Made by a program: the position numbers and the translations under genes | Part shown: positions 1-7,677 of the stretch, in pieces | How positions within the stretch are numbered: position 1 is the first letter of the stretch | Layout: every line of letters begins with the position of its first letter | Assembly (NCBI GenBank): GCA_937914675.1 | Contig: CALDOC010000055.1 | Span: 1 to 13,394, forward strand | Source of the DNA: an uncultured Sulfurimonas sp. | GTDB taxonomy: Bacteria; Campylobacterota; Campylobacteria; Campylobacterales; Sulfurimonadaceae | Direction: 5' to 3' | DNA: 13,394 nucleotides | The notes under the pieces: model-generated | Seen by the model: only the letters and a program-made list of their open reading frames with translations | The model's database searches: none | What the model was told of the DNA's origin: nothing

Positions 1-432
1 CTGAGAATGCTCGAAGACGCCATCAAAGAGTTGAGCAACACAAAAGAGGGAGAGAGGGCGAAAGTGGACATAAAACTCACAATCTCCGCTTTCATAAGCG
101 ACGAAGTGGTCAAAGAAGATAGACTCCGTTTAGACGTTTACAGACGTCTCTCCCAGTGTGAAAGCGCCGTTGAAGTTTACGAAATTGAAGAGGAACTCAA
201 CGATAGATTTGGAGAGCTCGACACTCCGACGAAACAGTTTTTCGAGCTGATGGTCATCAAACTTTTAAGTTTGGAAAAAAAGATAAAATCAATCACTAAC
301 TACGGACAAACGGTAACCGTGACGTACTTAAACGAGTCAAAAGAGACGATTAAATCAGACAGCAAAGATGACGACGACCTCATAAAATGCGCGCTCTTTT
401 ATCTTCGCAACAATAAACCTAAAGTGTTGTAG
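1..432 (+). CDS. mfd: Transcription-repair coupling factor Mfd, C-terminal end (partial)
   Basis: The reading frame is open from base 1 (Leu-Arg-Met-Leu-Glu-Asp-Ala-Ile) to a TAG stop at 430-432, giving the last 143 residues of a longer protein. The pattern 'MLEDAIKEL', then a stretch ending in a run like 'DEVVKEDRLRLDVYRRLSQC', then 'EEELNDRFGELD', matches the TRCF C-terminal domain of Mfd. In Mfd family proteins this domain follows the helicase motor and binds UvrA or masks that site in the resting enzyme. Mfd is a cytoplasmic ATP-dependent translocase that removes RNA polymerase stalled at lesions and recruits nucleotide-excision repair. The motor domains lie to the left of the window. The internal ATG at 7 is not the start. 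No clear hairpin terminator follows the stop. Identification rests on the C-terminal domain alone but the pattern is characteristic. Confidence 0.9.
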   Translation: MRMLEDAIKELSNTKEGERAKVDIKLTISAFISDEVVKEDRLRLDVYRRLSQCESAVEVYEIEEELNDRFGELDTPTKQFFELMVIKLLSLEKKIKSITNYGQTVTVTYLNESKETIKSDSKDDDDLIKCALFYLRNNKPKVL

Positions 433-504
433 ATTTTTTGCTATGGCGTTTGTTGAATAAAATAAAAAATCAAAGGTTATTAAATGTTTCAAAAAGAGAT
501 GTAT

Positions 505-555
505 TATAATATTTTTTTATTTAACAACTCAAACTTGAACTCTTTATGGTATAAT
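505..555 (+). promoter_or_regulatory. Candidate promoter(s) for the four-TM protein gene
   Basis: The 155-base gap after mfd is very AT-rich. It holds two TATAAT hexamers on the + strand, at 505-510 and 550-555. The second is preceded by TGG at 547-549, close to an extended -10 element (TGnTATAAT). No TTGACA-like -35 box sits at the usual spacing, which is common for vegetative promoters in Campylobacterota. A start near 562 would leave a short leader of about 26 bases. The site is inferred from sequence only. Confidence 0.5.
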
Positions 556-576
556 TTTTTGTTATTATTCCAATCT

Positions 577-581
577 AAGGA
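577..581 (+). promoter_or_regulatory. Shine-Dalgarno site AAGGA
   Basis: AAGGA (preceded by T) lies six bases before the ATG at 588. This is a strong match to the anti-Shine-Dalgarno sequence and fixes the start of the small membrane protein gene. Confidence 0.7.
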
Positions 582-587
582 TTTATT

Positions 588-1013
588 ATGGGTACGTTAT
601 TGTTACTTATCGGCGCAGGTCTAGTTTTTGGTCTTCTCGTCTTTTTTACGGCGGAAGAAAAATCATTAAAAGATGCAGATTTTTCAGATTGGAAAGGTCT
701 GTTTACAGAAGAAGTCAAAGCTATTGATTGCATTGGAAAATTCAATACGGTTCGTTACATGCTAATTTACGTCATAACTTTATTGGTATATGATTTAGCA
801 ATCGCTCATTTTGTCTTTATTCCAAATAATTTTGCTTTACTCGAGGTAATCGCGTATACGTTTGCGACGTCTTTAATAGGCTCGTGGATAATTTTACTTG
901 TTAAATGGACAAATCAGCCAATCATAAAATTAGCTTCGTCGTTCATGTACGGAGCGGGTTCCATCGGCGCGGCGGGAGTCGCCTTTGCCGCGACGTATTT
1001 AGTTCTTTCTTAG
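588..1013 (+). CDS. Unrecognised 141-residue membrane protein, four predicted TM segments
   Basis: I do not recognise a family. The frame runs from an ATG with a good AAGGA site to TAG. Four hydrophobic stretches are visible: about residues 3-21, 56-79, 83-106 and 115-140. Segment 1 is followed by a charged soluble loop of about 35 residues (24-55) containing 'DFSDWKGLF'. The last segment is rich in Gly and Ala ('YGAGSIGAAGVAFAATY'), which suggests close helix packing. There is one cysteine, at about residue 48 in the loop. The gene has its own likely promoter and stands alone between mfd and a convergent operon, so the neighbourhood gives no functional hint. Its base usage does not look foreign. 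It is very probably a real inner-membrane protein; function is unknown. Confidence 0.8.
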   Translation: MGTLLLLIGAGLVFGLLVFFTAEEKSLKDADFSDWKGLFTEEVKAIDCIGKFNTVRYMLIYVITLLVYDLAIAHFVFIPNNFALLEVIAYTFATSLIGSWIILLVKWTNQPIIKLASSFMYGAGSIGAAGVAFAATYLVLS

Positions 1014-1020
1014 TCGCGCC

Positions 1021-1044
1021 TCTCTTGTCTAATACGACAAGAGA
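1021..1044. terminator. Perfect 9-bp hairpin between convergent genes
   Basis: TCTCTTGTC (1021-1029) and GACAAGAGA (1036-1044) are exact inverted repeats around the six-base loop TAATAC. The hairpin sits in the 42-base gap between the stops of two converging genes, the usual place for a shared terminator. No T-run follows on either strand, so it is not a classical intrinsic terminator. It may instead protect 3' ends. A second, smaller inverted repeat (ACGCTT / AAGCGT, 1058-1073) overlaps the stop of the minus-strand gene. Confidence 0.5.
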
Positions 1045-1055
1045 AACATCCATCT

Positions 1056-4000
1056 TCACGCTTGTATAAGCGTTAGCAGTCCAAATATGAAACCCAATGA
1101 GCCATAGAGTACGAGTTTGTTGAAATACGCTCCCGCAAAAGAGTAAAACATCTCTTCAAGCTCTTTGGGATGCATCGCTTGAATCTCTTTCGTGATGACC
1201 TTTTTGAAGTCAACCGCATGCAATAAGTCCATGATTTTTTTGTCTACGCTAAGAAACGCGGAGTCTATAATGATTTCTAGCATATGGTCTTTTAACTTTA
1301 AGTCCAATATTTCATTTATATTTAAAATAAACTCTTTGAAAAAAGGCGCTAAAATCCCTCTTAGCTGTTCTTTTTCTTCAATGACGTTTTTTAAAAAAGC
1401 GTCTAAATCCTCTTTAAAAATTTCTCTGTTTAAAAACTCTTCTTTAAAAAACGATGTTATGAAATTGTCTAAAATGATTTTGAGACTCTCTTGAAATTGT
1501 TTTGAGGCTTTGATATTTCTCTCCAAATACTGAAACTCTCGTAGAAAAACAGCTCTGTCGATATCTTTTAAAACGTCCTCCACTGTCGTCTCTTTTAAGA
1601 GTTTCGTAGTGATTTCGTCTTTAGTCAACTTTTTAATAACGTCTAAAATCTCCATATCCGCTCTCTTGAGGTTATGAAGGAGGGTTGTAACTATTGCGTT
1701 GATATTTGGCTCAAACATGTCATAAACATCCGACAACTTCGTTACGTTAAAAACATTGAGCGCGTCTTTTATTTTCATGTTTAAGGCGGCGTCCATAAAC
1801 ACCTCCATGGTGGAAGCAAAAGAGCGTTGAAATTTTTTATTTGACAAGATTGATCGCGTCAACTGGTTTACCTTTTCATGGTTGATTGCGTCGTTTGTGT
1901 ATCCCAAGTCCATCAGTTTAGTATCTAGAACTTCTTGCACAATCTCATTGATTTGTAAAATTTTTTCATCTATGAACTGAGGAACTTCTTTGTCTAAAAT
2001 AACGTCAATCGTTCTGTTGACGTCTCTCTTGAGCGCCCATCCCAAACCAAAGGGAACTTTTTGCAATATCTCCGATCTTATGACTTTTTTGTGTTCTCTT
2101 ATCGCCGGAAGAACGCTCCCTTTAATGATAAGGTTCAAATTGTTCTCTATTATTTTAGGCAACATTCCATTGATCATGTCGGAGAGTTTACTATCCGCGC
2201 CAAACTCTCCTTTGGTGAAAAAGTTCAGTAGCTCGTTTATCGTCTCTTTCGTGTAAAAAAGTTCCAAGATTGAGTTGTTTACTTTTGAGCTCAGACGCTT
2301 GCTTAGCGAAGAGTCTATGCTTTGCGCAATCGTTTTCGAACTCACGAACTTCTCATAACTCGACTCAAACGACAAAACGGTTTCTCGCAGTTTTTTGGAA
2401 TCGGACAAGACGTCTAAAAATGAGTAAAACGTTTGCTCTATGAAAACGTCGAGTTGAAGGAGAACGTCTTTAGAGAGAAATTCAAGGGATTTTTCTCTAT
2501 CCAAAGATTTCTCAAACTTTTTATATAAACACTCTTTAAACTCTCTTTTGAAAATTGCTTCATACGCAAAGTCGCTACTTTTAGAAACGTACTCTTCTCT
2601 TCTTTCGTAATAATCCATGGAGATGGCAAATATTTTTTCGCCAATCATGGTTTCGTGTTTATCTAAAAAATTAAAGAGGAAGTTTACGGCTTCATTCGAG
2701 ACCTCTTTCGTATTTGAATTTTGGTGGATGATTTTATCTAGCATGGCGTAATCGTCTTTGGCGATATGCGATTTGATGAAACTTTTGAGATTTTCGCCGT
2801 TGTGCGCGAAAAAATCTTTTATCGACGTTCCGTTTAACATGAACTCGTCCACGAACTCCGACATTTTAGAGGCCATTTTGGCTTTGTTGCTTGGAAGAAC
2901 TCCCTCGCTTAGAGGTATCTTGAACTTTCCTATCGTAAGCGGGGAGTAAGGTTGAAACAACATCTTTATGGCTAAGTAATTCGTGGCGACTCCCACCACG
3001 GCGTAAATAAATGGATTCGCCCATACGGGAATGGACAAAAGACCCACGCCTGCGCCAGCCGCTCCCCCTAAAATGGCTCCAAAATAGTTAATGGGTTTTA
3101 ACTCTTCTCCCATGAACTCCTCGACCATCTCTTTTATTTTTGATGGAGGGAGTTTCGCCAACTCTTTTTTTACGGCGTCGCTGACGTTTCCTTTGAGTAT
3201 CTCTTCGAGATTGTCAACGACGACTTTTATGAGAGCGCTTTCAACCGCTACGTACGCCTCTTCGTTTTGAGCGTACGTAAGCATCTCTTTGATCGACTTC
3301 TGAGCGACTATGCCATCGAGGTAACGTTCATAGTCTATACTTATGGCGTTTACGTTTAGAACTTCATTTATATTTTTGTTTATCTGCAGTTCGACGTTCG
3401 AGAGAATGGCGTTTAAAATTTTATCGCTATCTATGGATGTAACGATTTTTTGCGTTATCGTTTCAATTCTAGCGTAAAACAACTCTTCAAGCGTTTTGAC
3501 TTTAAACCCGTTGATAAGCTTTTTGGTCTCTTTGTCAATTTTGTTTTTTAGTTGATTCGTATAAATATATTGAGTTTTTAGTTTTTCGACGGAGGAGGGG
3601 ATGAGAGAGTTTTTTAGAAAATCTAAATCAACGTCGACGTAATTTTTAACTTGTTTTTCCAAAACGACGTCCATGAGACGTATCTTCGCGCCCGTTTTCA
3701 TCTTTTGGAGATTTTGTAAAATAAGCGTGATGACTTTTTGTGAAGTGATTATTTTTCTATCGGCTATTTTTTTATACAACTCTCCAATGGATTTATTTTC
3801 GAGTATGTCGATAACTTGATTTACAATTTCCTCTTCCGCAGTCTCATGATGGCGTCGTATGTATTGTTTTACCATGTTCAAAATTTTGAAATCCGCCACG
3901 ATGTTTGTGTAAAATATGGAAACGATTTTTTTCTTTAAATCTGGAAATATTCCATTGTCGATCGCTTTTTCTATGGAGTTGTTTATTAAATCCTCTAAAT

Positions 4001-4952
4001 CTTTTTCATTTTTATCCATAAATTCAATGACTTTATGGATAACGTTGGGCAACTCGTTTCTTATAAAAGCTTTGATGGAGATTTTTATGTCATCGTCCAA
4101 GAGACTCAACAGAGAAACGTTCACTTCTTTTAAACTATCCAGTATCGCGTGAACGCTCTCCTCCATGGCGATGCGTCCATCGTCGGATGTCGAAATTTCC
4201 AGAAGCTTCTCTATGAGGTTTTTTGTTATGGCTTCTTTATCCGAGATAAGTTGTTTGAAGGGTATCTCTTGAATCTCTTCTTTTGCGCATTGAAGAATTT
4301 CATCCATGTTTAAGAGCTTTAGCAAGTTGTAAATTGAATCGTTTACGCTTTTGTCAAACTTTGAAAAGTCTATTTTATAAATTATTTTACTGATATTGTT
4401 AGTCAGTTCCATAAGCGACTCTTCGCTTAGCAACTCCTCAATTTTAAAACTTTTTAAAGAAGGGATTAACGAGTTTAGGTACGTTGACTTGTTGTTGTTT
4501 AAAATTTGAGAGGCGCGTTGCGAGACGTTTAAAATTTGAGGATAAGAAACCGCTTGGTTAAAAGGTCTAGACAAGAGTTTGTTTGCGAGTTTTTCGATAG
4601 AGGCTTGATTTTTATCTAAAAAGGCGAGCATGTTCTCTTTTGTCCGATGAACGCCTTGTATCTCTTTTAAACCGATTGAGTTCTTAGGCAAAGAGTGCAA
4701 GAATAGATCTTTGACCAACTCTTTAATGTAGTTATGAAACTTTTCAGACCCAAACTCCTCTTTGAGCGTGTTGTGGTTGATTAAATCTTTTTCTATAAGT
4801 TGCGCCATGTTTTCAACAAACTCGTCATGCGTGTCTTCAATAATCCCGCCAAACCTGCCGAAGTACTTTTTAAAAAGCATTTTTATGGCGATGTTGTTTG
4901 TAACGTAACCAGTCCCGGCGCCCGTTAGCGTATTTATGATTATTTGATACAT
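1056..4952 (-). CDS. Giant tandem-duplicated DUF445 membrane protein (1298 aa)
   Basis: The protein contains two DUF445 units. The N-terminal family signature is seen twice: TNNIAIKMLF at residues 18-27 and TNYLAIKMLFQPY at 657-669. The end of each unit also matches: residues 596-615 (KEL..LPPSKIKEM...F.G) and 1255-1274 (KEI..MHPKELEEM...F.G), each followed by a Gly-rich membrane segment (about 624-656 and 1277-1297). So residues 1 to about 640 and about 640-1298 are the two copies. Between the membrane segments lie long, charged, mostly helical regions low in cysteine and proline. Family members such as E. coli YjiN and Bacillus YheB have roughly 380-430 residues and one unit, so each half here is also longer than usual. 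Their biochemical function is not established. The ATG lies three bases after the batD stop, with GGAT about 9-10 bases upstream, so it is very likely co-translated with the Bat genes. A membrane-anchored envelope or scaffold role is inference. Confidence 0.9.
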   Translation of the reverse strand: MYQIIINTLTGAGTGYVTNNIAIKMLFKKYFGRFGGIIEDTHDEFVENMAQLIEKDLINHNTLKEEFGSEKFHNYIKELVKDLFLHSLPKNSIGLKEIQGVHRTKENMLAFLDKNQASIEKLANKLLSRPFNQAVSYPQILNVSQRASQILNNNKSTYLNSLIPSLKSFKIEELLSEESLMELTNNISKIIYKIDFSKFDKSVNDSIYNLLKLLNMDEILQCAKEEIQEIPFKQLISDKEAITKNLIEKLLEISTSDDGRIAMEESVHAILDSLKEVNVSLLSLLDDDIKISIKAFIRNELPNVIHKVIEFMDKNEKDLEDLINNSIEKAIDNGIFPDLKKKIVSIFYTNIVADFKILNMVKQYIRRHHETAEEEIVNQVIDILENKSIGELYKKIADRKIITSQKVITLILQNLQKMKTGAKIRLMDVVLEKQVKNYVDVDLDFLKNSLIPSSVEKLKTQYIYTNQLKNKIDKETKKLINGFKVKTLEELFYARIETITQKIVTSIDSDKILNAILSNVELQINKNINEVLNVNAISIDYERYLDGIVAQKSIKEMLTYAQNEEAYVAVESALIKVVVDNLEEILKGNVSDAVKKELAKLPPSKIKEMVEEFMGEELKPINYFGAILGGAAGAGVGLLSIPVWANPFIYAVVGVATNYLAIKMLFQPYSPLTIGKFKIPLSEGVLPSNKAKMASKMSEFVDEFMLNGTSIKDFFAHNGENLKSFIKSHIAKDDYAMLDKIIHQNSNTKEVSNEAVNFLFNFLDKHETMIGEKIFAISMDYYERREEYVSKSSDFAYEAIFKREFKECLYKKFEKSLDREKSLEFLSKDVLLQLDVFIEQTFYSFLDVLSDSKKLRETVLSFESSYEKFVSSKTIAQSIDSSLSKRLSSKVNNSILELFYTKETINELLNFFTKGEFGADSKLSDMINGMLPKIIENNLNLIIKGSVLPAIREHKKVIRSEILQKVPFGLGWALKRDVNRTIDVILDKEVPQFIDEKILQINEIVQEVLDTKLMDLGYTNDAINHEKVNQLTRSILSNKKFQRSFASTMEVFMDAALNMKIKDALNVFNVTKLSDVYDMFEPNINAIVTTLLHNLKRADMEILDVIKKLTKDEITTKLLKETTVEDVLKDIDRAVFLREFQYLERNIKASKQFQESLKIILDNFITSFFKEEFLNREIFKEDLDAFLKNVIEEKEQLRGILAPFFKEFILNINEILDLKLKDHMLEIIIDSAFLSVDKKIMDLLHAVDFKKVITKEIQAMHPKELEEMFYSFAGAYFNKLVLYGSLGFIFGLLTLIQA

Positions 4953-4955
4953 CTC

Positions 4956-6098
4956 TTATTTATCCAAATCTTTTAATATCTGTTTTTTTATTTTTTTAAA
5001 ATTGCGCGCGTTCGCGTCATGATAAACAATATCGTTAAGCGGTTCGTAATATACTCTTAATTTATAAACGTCGTATTTATTCATTAAAAGGAAGAGCAGC
5101 TCTTTAGCGTTTTTTGCCTCTCTAACGTCGCTATATTGTTTCTTTTTTAGTGAAAAAGAAGATGGAAAGTATTTAGCCGTTAAAAAACCTGAAAAAAAGA
5201 GAATCAAGTAGGTTAGAATGGTTTTGCCAAGCTGAGAAAGGTCTTGAGATTCTGGATAATTCACCTTGTCGATTAAGTTGGATTTATCCATCCCTTTGAC
5301 TTTTATAACGTACTCCTGCGTCTTCATTGTATAAAATTTATCATGTATTGGTGAGTAGCATTTAAACTCTTTGGCTTTTACGACAATATCGTTTTTAGAT
5401 ATTAAAGCGTAGTTGAACTCTCTATGAATATCGTATCCGGCTGGCGTCTCTTTGTCGTAATGTTTTGTAATCTCGGAAAATATCTCTACGTCTTTTATCT
5501 TTGTAATGGGCTCGACGTTAAATACGTCATAGCCAACGCCATTGAAACTATAGGTGACGTTCGCGCTCTCGTACGAGTTTACGCTATCGCTTTGAAGTTT
5601 GGACGTTAGCGTAAAGTCGCCAACGAGGTCAACGTCTTCTTTTAGCTTTTTCACCTTTAGTATTAGGGGCTGCAAATCCACTTGAGTGTTTATCGTCTCT
5701 ATCCATTTGACGTTGTCTCGGCTTCCTTGATAGACTTGCGCCACGGCTTCGTCGCTTGCGACTTTTATGGTAAAGTTAAAATCAACTTCAACGCTTCCCT
5801 CTTTTAAGGGAAAAAGCAAGAAGGTAAATATTGTCTCTTTTTTATGATGCGCAAGTTCGTTGGCTTCTTTGTTGAGTAGAACGATTTTATAGTTATCTGA
5901 TTTTTTTGGTTCTAAAAAAAAGAACATATTGTGCAGTCGCTCTTTTTGCGTTGCGACAAATTTTATCTCAAGAGCCTCTTTTACGTAAACGTTCTCTTTG
6001 CTAGAAGTCAATTGGTACGTGGCCAAATCACTCTTTGCGAAGAGGGTGAAAGTAAGCGACAAAAGTAAAAAAAGCGTCTTACCAAGGGCGTTTTTCAT
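4956..6098 (-). CDS. batD: BatD-like aerotolerance protein (short form, 380 aa)
   Basis: The protein has an N-terminal signal peptide (Met-Lys-Asn, then a Leu/Phe-rich core ending in Phe-Ala at about residue 21). A beta-rich periplasmic region of about 270 residues follows, resembling the BatD 'oxygen tolerance' fold. A single membrane segment lies at about 291-309, with a basic cytoplasmic tail of about 70 residues. I chose the ATG at 6098 over the in-frame ATG at 6125. AAAGGA sits seven bases upstream (6106-6111), and this start begins directly with the signal peptide. It overlaps the end of batB by 20 bases. In Bacteroides and Leptospira, Bat proteins are linked to aerotolerance and stress, but the molecular role is unsettled. 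BatD proteins are often over 500 residues, so this is a short version. The assignment leans on position after two VWA genes plus the topology; sequence identity to BatD is only moderately clear by eye. Confidence 0.78.
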   Translation of the reverse strand: MKNALGKTLFLLLSLTFTLFAKSDLATYQLTSSKENVYVKEALEIKFVATQKERLHNMFFFLEPKKSDNYKIVLLNKEANELAHHKKETIFTFLLFPLKEGSVEVDFNFTIKVASDEAVAQVYQGSRDNVKWIETINTQVDLQPLILKVKKLKEDVDLVGDFTLTSKLQSDSVNSYESANVTYSFNGVGYDVFNVEPITKIKDVEIFSEITKHYDKETPAGYDIHREFNYALISKNDIVVKAKEFKCYSPIHDKFYTMKTQEYVIKVKGMDKSNLIDKVNYPESQDLSQLGKTILTYLILFFSGFLTAKYFPSSFSLKKKQYSDVREAKNAKELLFLLMNKYDVYKLRVYYEPLNDIVYHDANARNFKKIKKQILKDLDK

Positions 6099-7677
6099 CT
6101 GTGTATCCTTTGTTGATGAGTTCATAAGCTTTATAGCCTATTTTATATTTGGAATCGATGGTTTTGTCCGTTTTTTTGAGAGCTTTTTTCTCTTTTTTGC
6201 CTTGTGAGTCCGATGAGCCATTACTGCTTTGAGCCGCTTTTTGGTTTGCCTTGCTAGAGGATGAGCCCGATTTTTCTTGTTTCTCTTTTTCTTGTTTCTC
6301 TTTGTCTTTTTTGAGATTCTCTTTTTTGTTCGCGTCGGTTTTTTTCTCGACTTCATTTTTTGGAAACATGTTTGAGACGTCCGCTTTCTCTTTTAAATCC
6401 AATCTGTACAATAGCGTTAAGTTGAAATGACTATCGGCGTCCTCACCCAAGTTGAGCGCTTTTCGATAGTAAATCTTGGCTCTTTCATACTTGCCTATTT
6501 TCACCGCGCAGTTTCCCAAGTTGTAAAAAATCTTTTGTTTGAGTTTTTCATCTTTAGTTTGAACGCTAGCAAATATTTCCGCGGCTTCTTTGTAATTTTT
6601 AGCTTTGTAAAGGCTGACGCCCCTGTTGTAGTAGCTCCACGGGCTTGGCGTCGCTTTTTCAAACTCTTGCGCGCTACGCGCGTATGAAGCCTTCTCAAAC
6701 TCGCCATTGGCTTTTTCTATATGGTAGAAATCCAGTAAAGAGGAGTCCGCTTGATTCGGAAAAAATAGCAGAGGCAAAAAGACGTATATTTGATGAATTT
6801 TAGTAACCGCCATAAGGAAAAAAATTATGCTTAAAAGGAGAGGAAAGTAGTAGAGTTGGGTATAACTCAGCACGCTAATATCCGCTTTGCGGCTTTTGTC
6901 TTTATCGTTTCGCATGTCCGCCATTATCTTGCTAGCCACGTTGGAGTTTTGCGAATCCAAGAGATAGTACGCTCCTTTGCTAAGCATAGCGAAATCTTTG
7001 AGTATGGGGTTGATTCTCGATATGACGAGGTTGTTTTTTTCATCTTTTAATTTTTTGTCGTCTTGAGATAACAGCGCGCCATTTTTTGAGCCGGTAGCCA
7101 CGACGAATGGAATGATTTTATTTTTTTTGGCTAGGTCTACTAAAACTTCCAAGTCGCGTTCTTCTCCGCCATCGCTAAAAATTATCAGCTTTTTTTCTTC
7201 ATGGGAGACTTTGGAAATCGTTTTTAAAAGCTCTTTGAGCGAAGTGCCTTTGGTTAAAATAAATTTAGGATCAAGCGCTTCTAGCGCCAAAAGGCTGATG
7301 GCGGTATCTGTCGTTGGAGGCGAAATAAGTATGGCGTTTGAGGTAAAAGCGAAGATTGCGAACCTATTTTGGGGAAGCGCGGTTAGTATCTCTTTTAATT
7401 TACCCTTCGCCACTTCATATCGAGTAGGTTGCAAATCATCCGCTTGCATGGAAAAAGAGGCGTCGATGGCGATGATGAAATCTTGCGAGTCAAACTTTTG
7501 CTTGTTTAAAGTATCGAGTAAAACAGGTCTCGCGAGCGCTAAAAGGATAAAAGCCAAACTTAAAAAGAGGAGAAGTTTCTCTCTTTTTTTGTATCTGCTC
7601 GTAGGCGTTTCATTATGCTTGTAGAGAAAATAGAGAGGCGCAAAAAGAAAAAAAACAAAAGGGTATAAAAAGCTCAT
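6079..7677 (-). CDS. batB: BatB-BatC fusion: membrane VWA domain with TPR tail (532 aa)
   Basis: Two N-terminal membrane segments (about 2-19 and 35-53) precede a von Willebrand factor A domain. The metal-ion (MIDAS) residues are present: DASFS at 72-76, Thr in TKGTS at 142-146, and Asp in FSDGGEE at 167-173. A second hydrophobic block (about 276-307) follows. TPR-like helices then run from about 347 to 425 (WSYYNRGVSLYKAKNYKEAA; FYNLGNCAVKIGKYERA). A low-complexity Lys/Glu/Gln/Ser region covers about 428-508, and a short tail ends in Pro-Trp. The VWA half corresponds to BatB and the TPR half to BatC, fused in one chain as in a number of Proteobacteria. The ATG overlaps the batA stop as ATGA, with a purine-rich GAAGTGAAGAG upstream. 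By topology the VWA domain and the TPR part should lie on the same membrane side; which side is uncertain. Confidence 0.92.
   Translation of the reverse strand: MSFLYPFVFFLFAPLYFLYKHNETPTSRYKKREKLLLFLSLAFILLALARPVLLDTLNKQKFDSQDFIIAIDASFSMQADDLQPTRYEVAKGKLKEILTALPQNRFAIFAFTSNAILISPPTTDTAISLLALEALDPKFILTKGTSLKELLKTISKVSHEEKKLIIFSDGGEERDLEVLVDLAKKNKIIPFVVATGSKNGALLSQDDKKLKDEKNNLVISRINPILKDFAMLSKGAYYLLDSQNSNVASKIMADMRNDKDKSRKADISVLSYTQLYYFPLLLSIIFFLMAVTKIHQIYVFLPLLFFPNQADSSLLDFYHIEKANGEFEKASYARSAQEFEKATPSPWSYYNRGVSLYKAKNYKEAAEIFASVQTKDEKLKQKIFYNLGNCAVKIGKYERAKIYYRKALNLGEDADSHFNLTLLYRLDLKEKADVSNMFPKNEVEKKTDANKKENLKKDKEKQEKEKQEKSGSSSSKANQKAAQSSNGSSDSQGKKEKKALKKTDKTIDSKYKIGYKAYELINKGYTDEKRPW
6106..6111 (-). 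promoter_or_regulatory. Shine-Dalgarno site AAAGGA deciding the batD start
   Basis: On the minus strand AAAGGA ends seven bases before the ATG at 6098. It lies inside the last codons of batB, so batD translation can begin within the batB reading frame. Confidence 0.6.
6275..6304. repeat. 15-bp tandem repeat in the low-complexity tail of batB
   Basis: Two adjacent 15-base units (6275-6289 and 6290-6304) differ only at the last base (TCTTGTTTCTCTTTT and ...TTTG). On the coding strand they give a repeated Lys-Gln-Glu-Lys pattern. The unit is a multiple of three, so gain or loss would keep the frame. Confidence 0.75.

Noticed and set aside
1192..1494. 100-codon + strand frame inside the DUF445 gene
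   Set aside because: It is antisense to a well-supported 1298-codon gene, with low-complexity Ser/Lys/Phe content and no ribosome site.
4498..4540. 13-base direct repeat (TTTAAAATTTGAG) at 30-base spacing in the DUF445 gene
   Set aside because: It reflects a repeated Ser-Gln-Ile-Leu-Asn in the protein with the same codons. It is too short and isolated to be a mobile or regulatory repeat.
6138..6356. 72-codon very basic frame on the minus strand
   Set aside because: It is a frame-shifted reading of the low-complexity Lys/Glu tail of batB. Its Lys/Arg richness is an artefact of A-rich codons.
7112..7624. 170-codon open frame on the + strand
   Set aside because: It lies wholly antisense to the batB VWA domain, has no domain pattern or ribosome site, and is Ser/Lys-rich as expected from the complement of the real gene.
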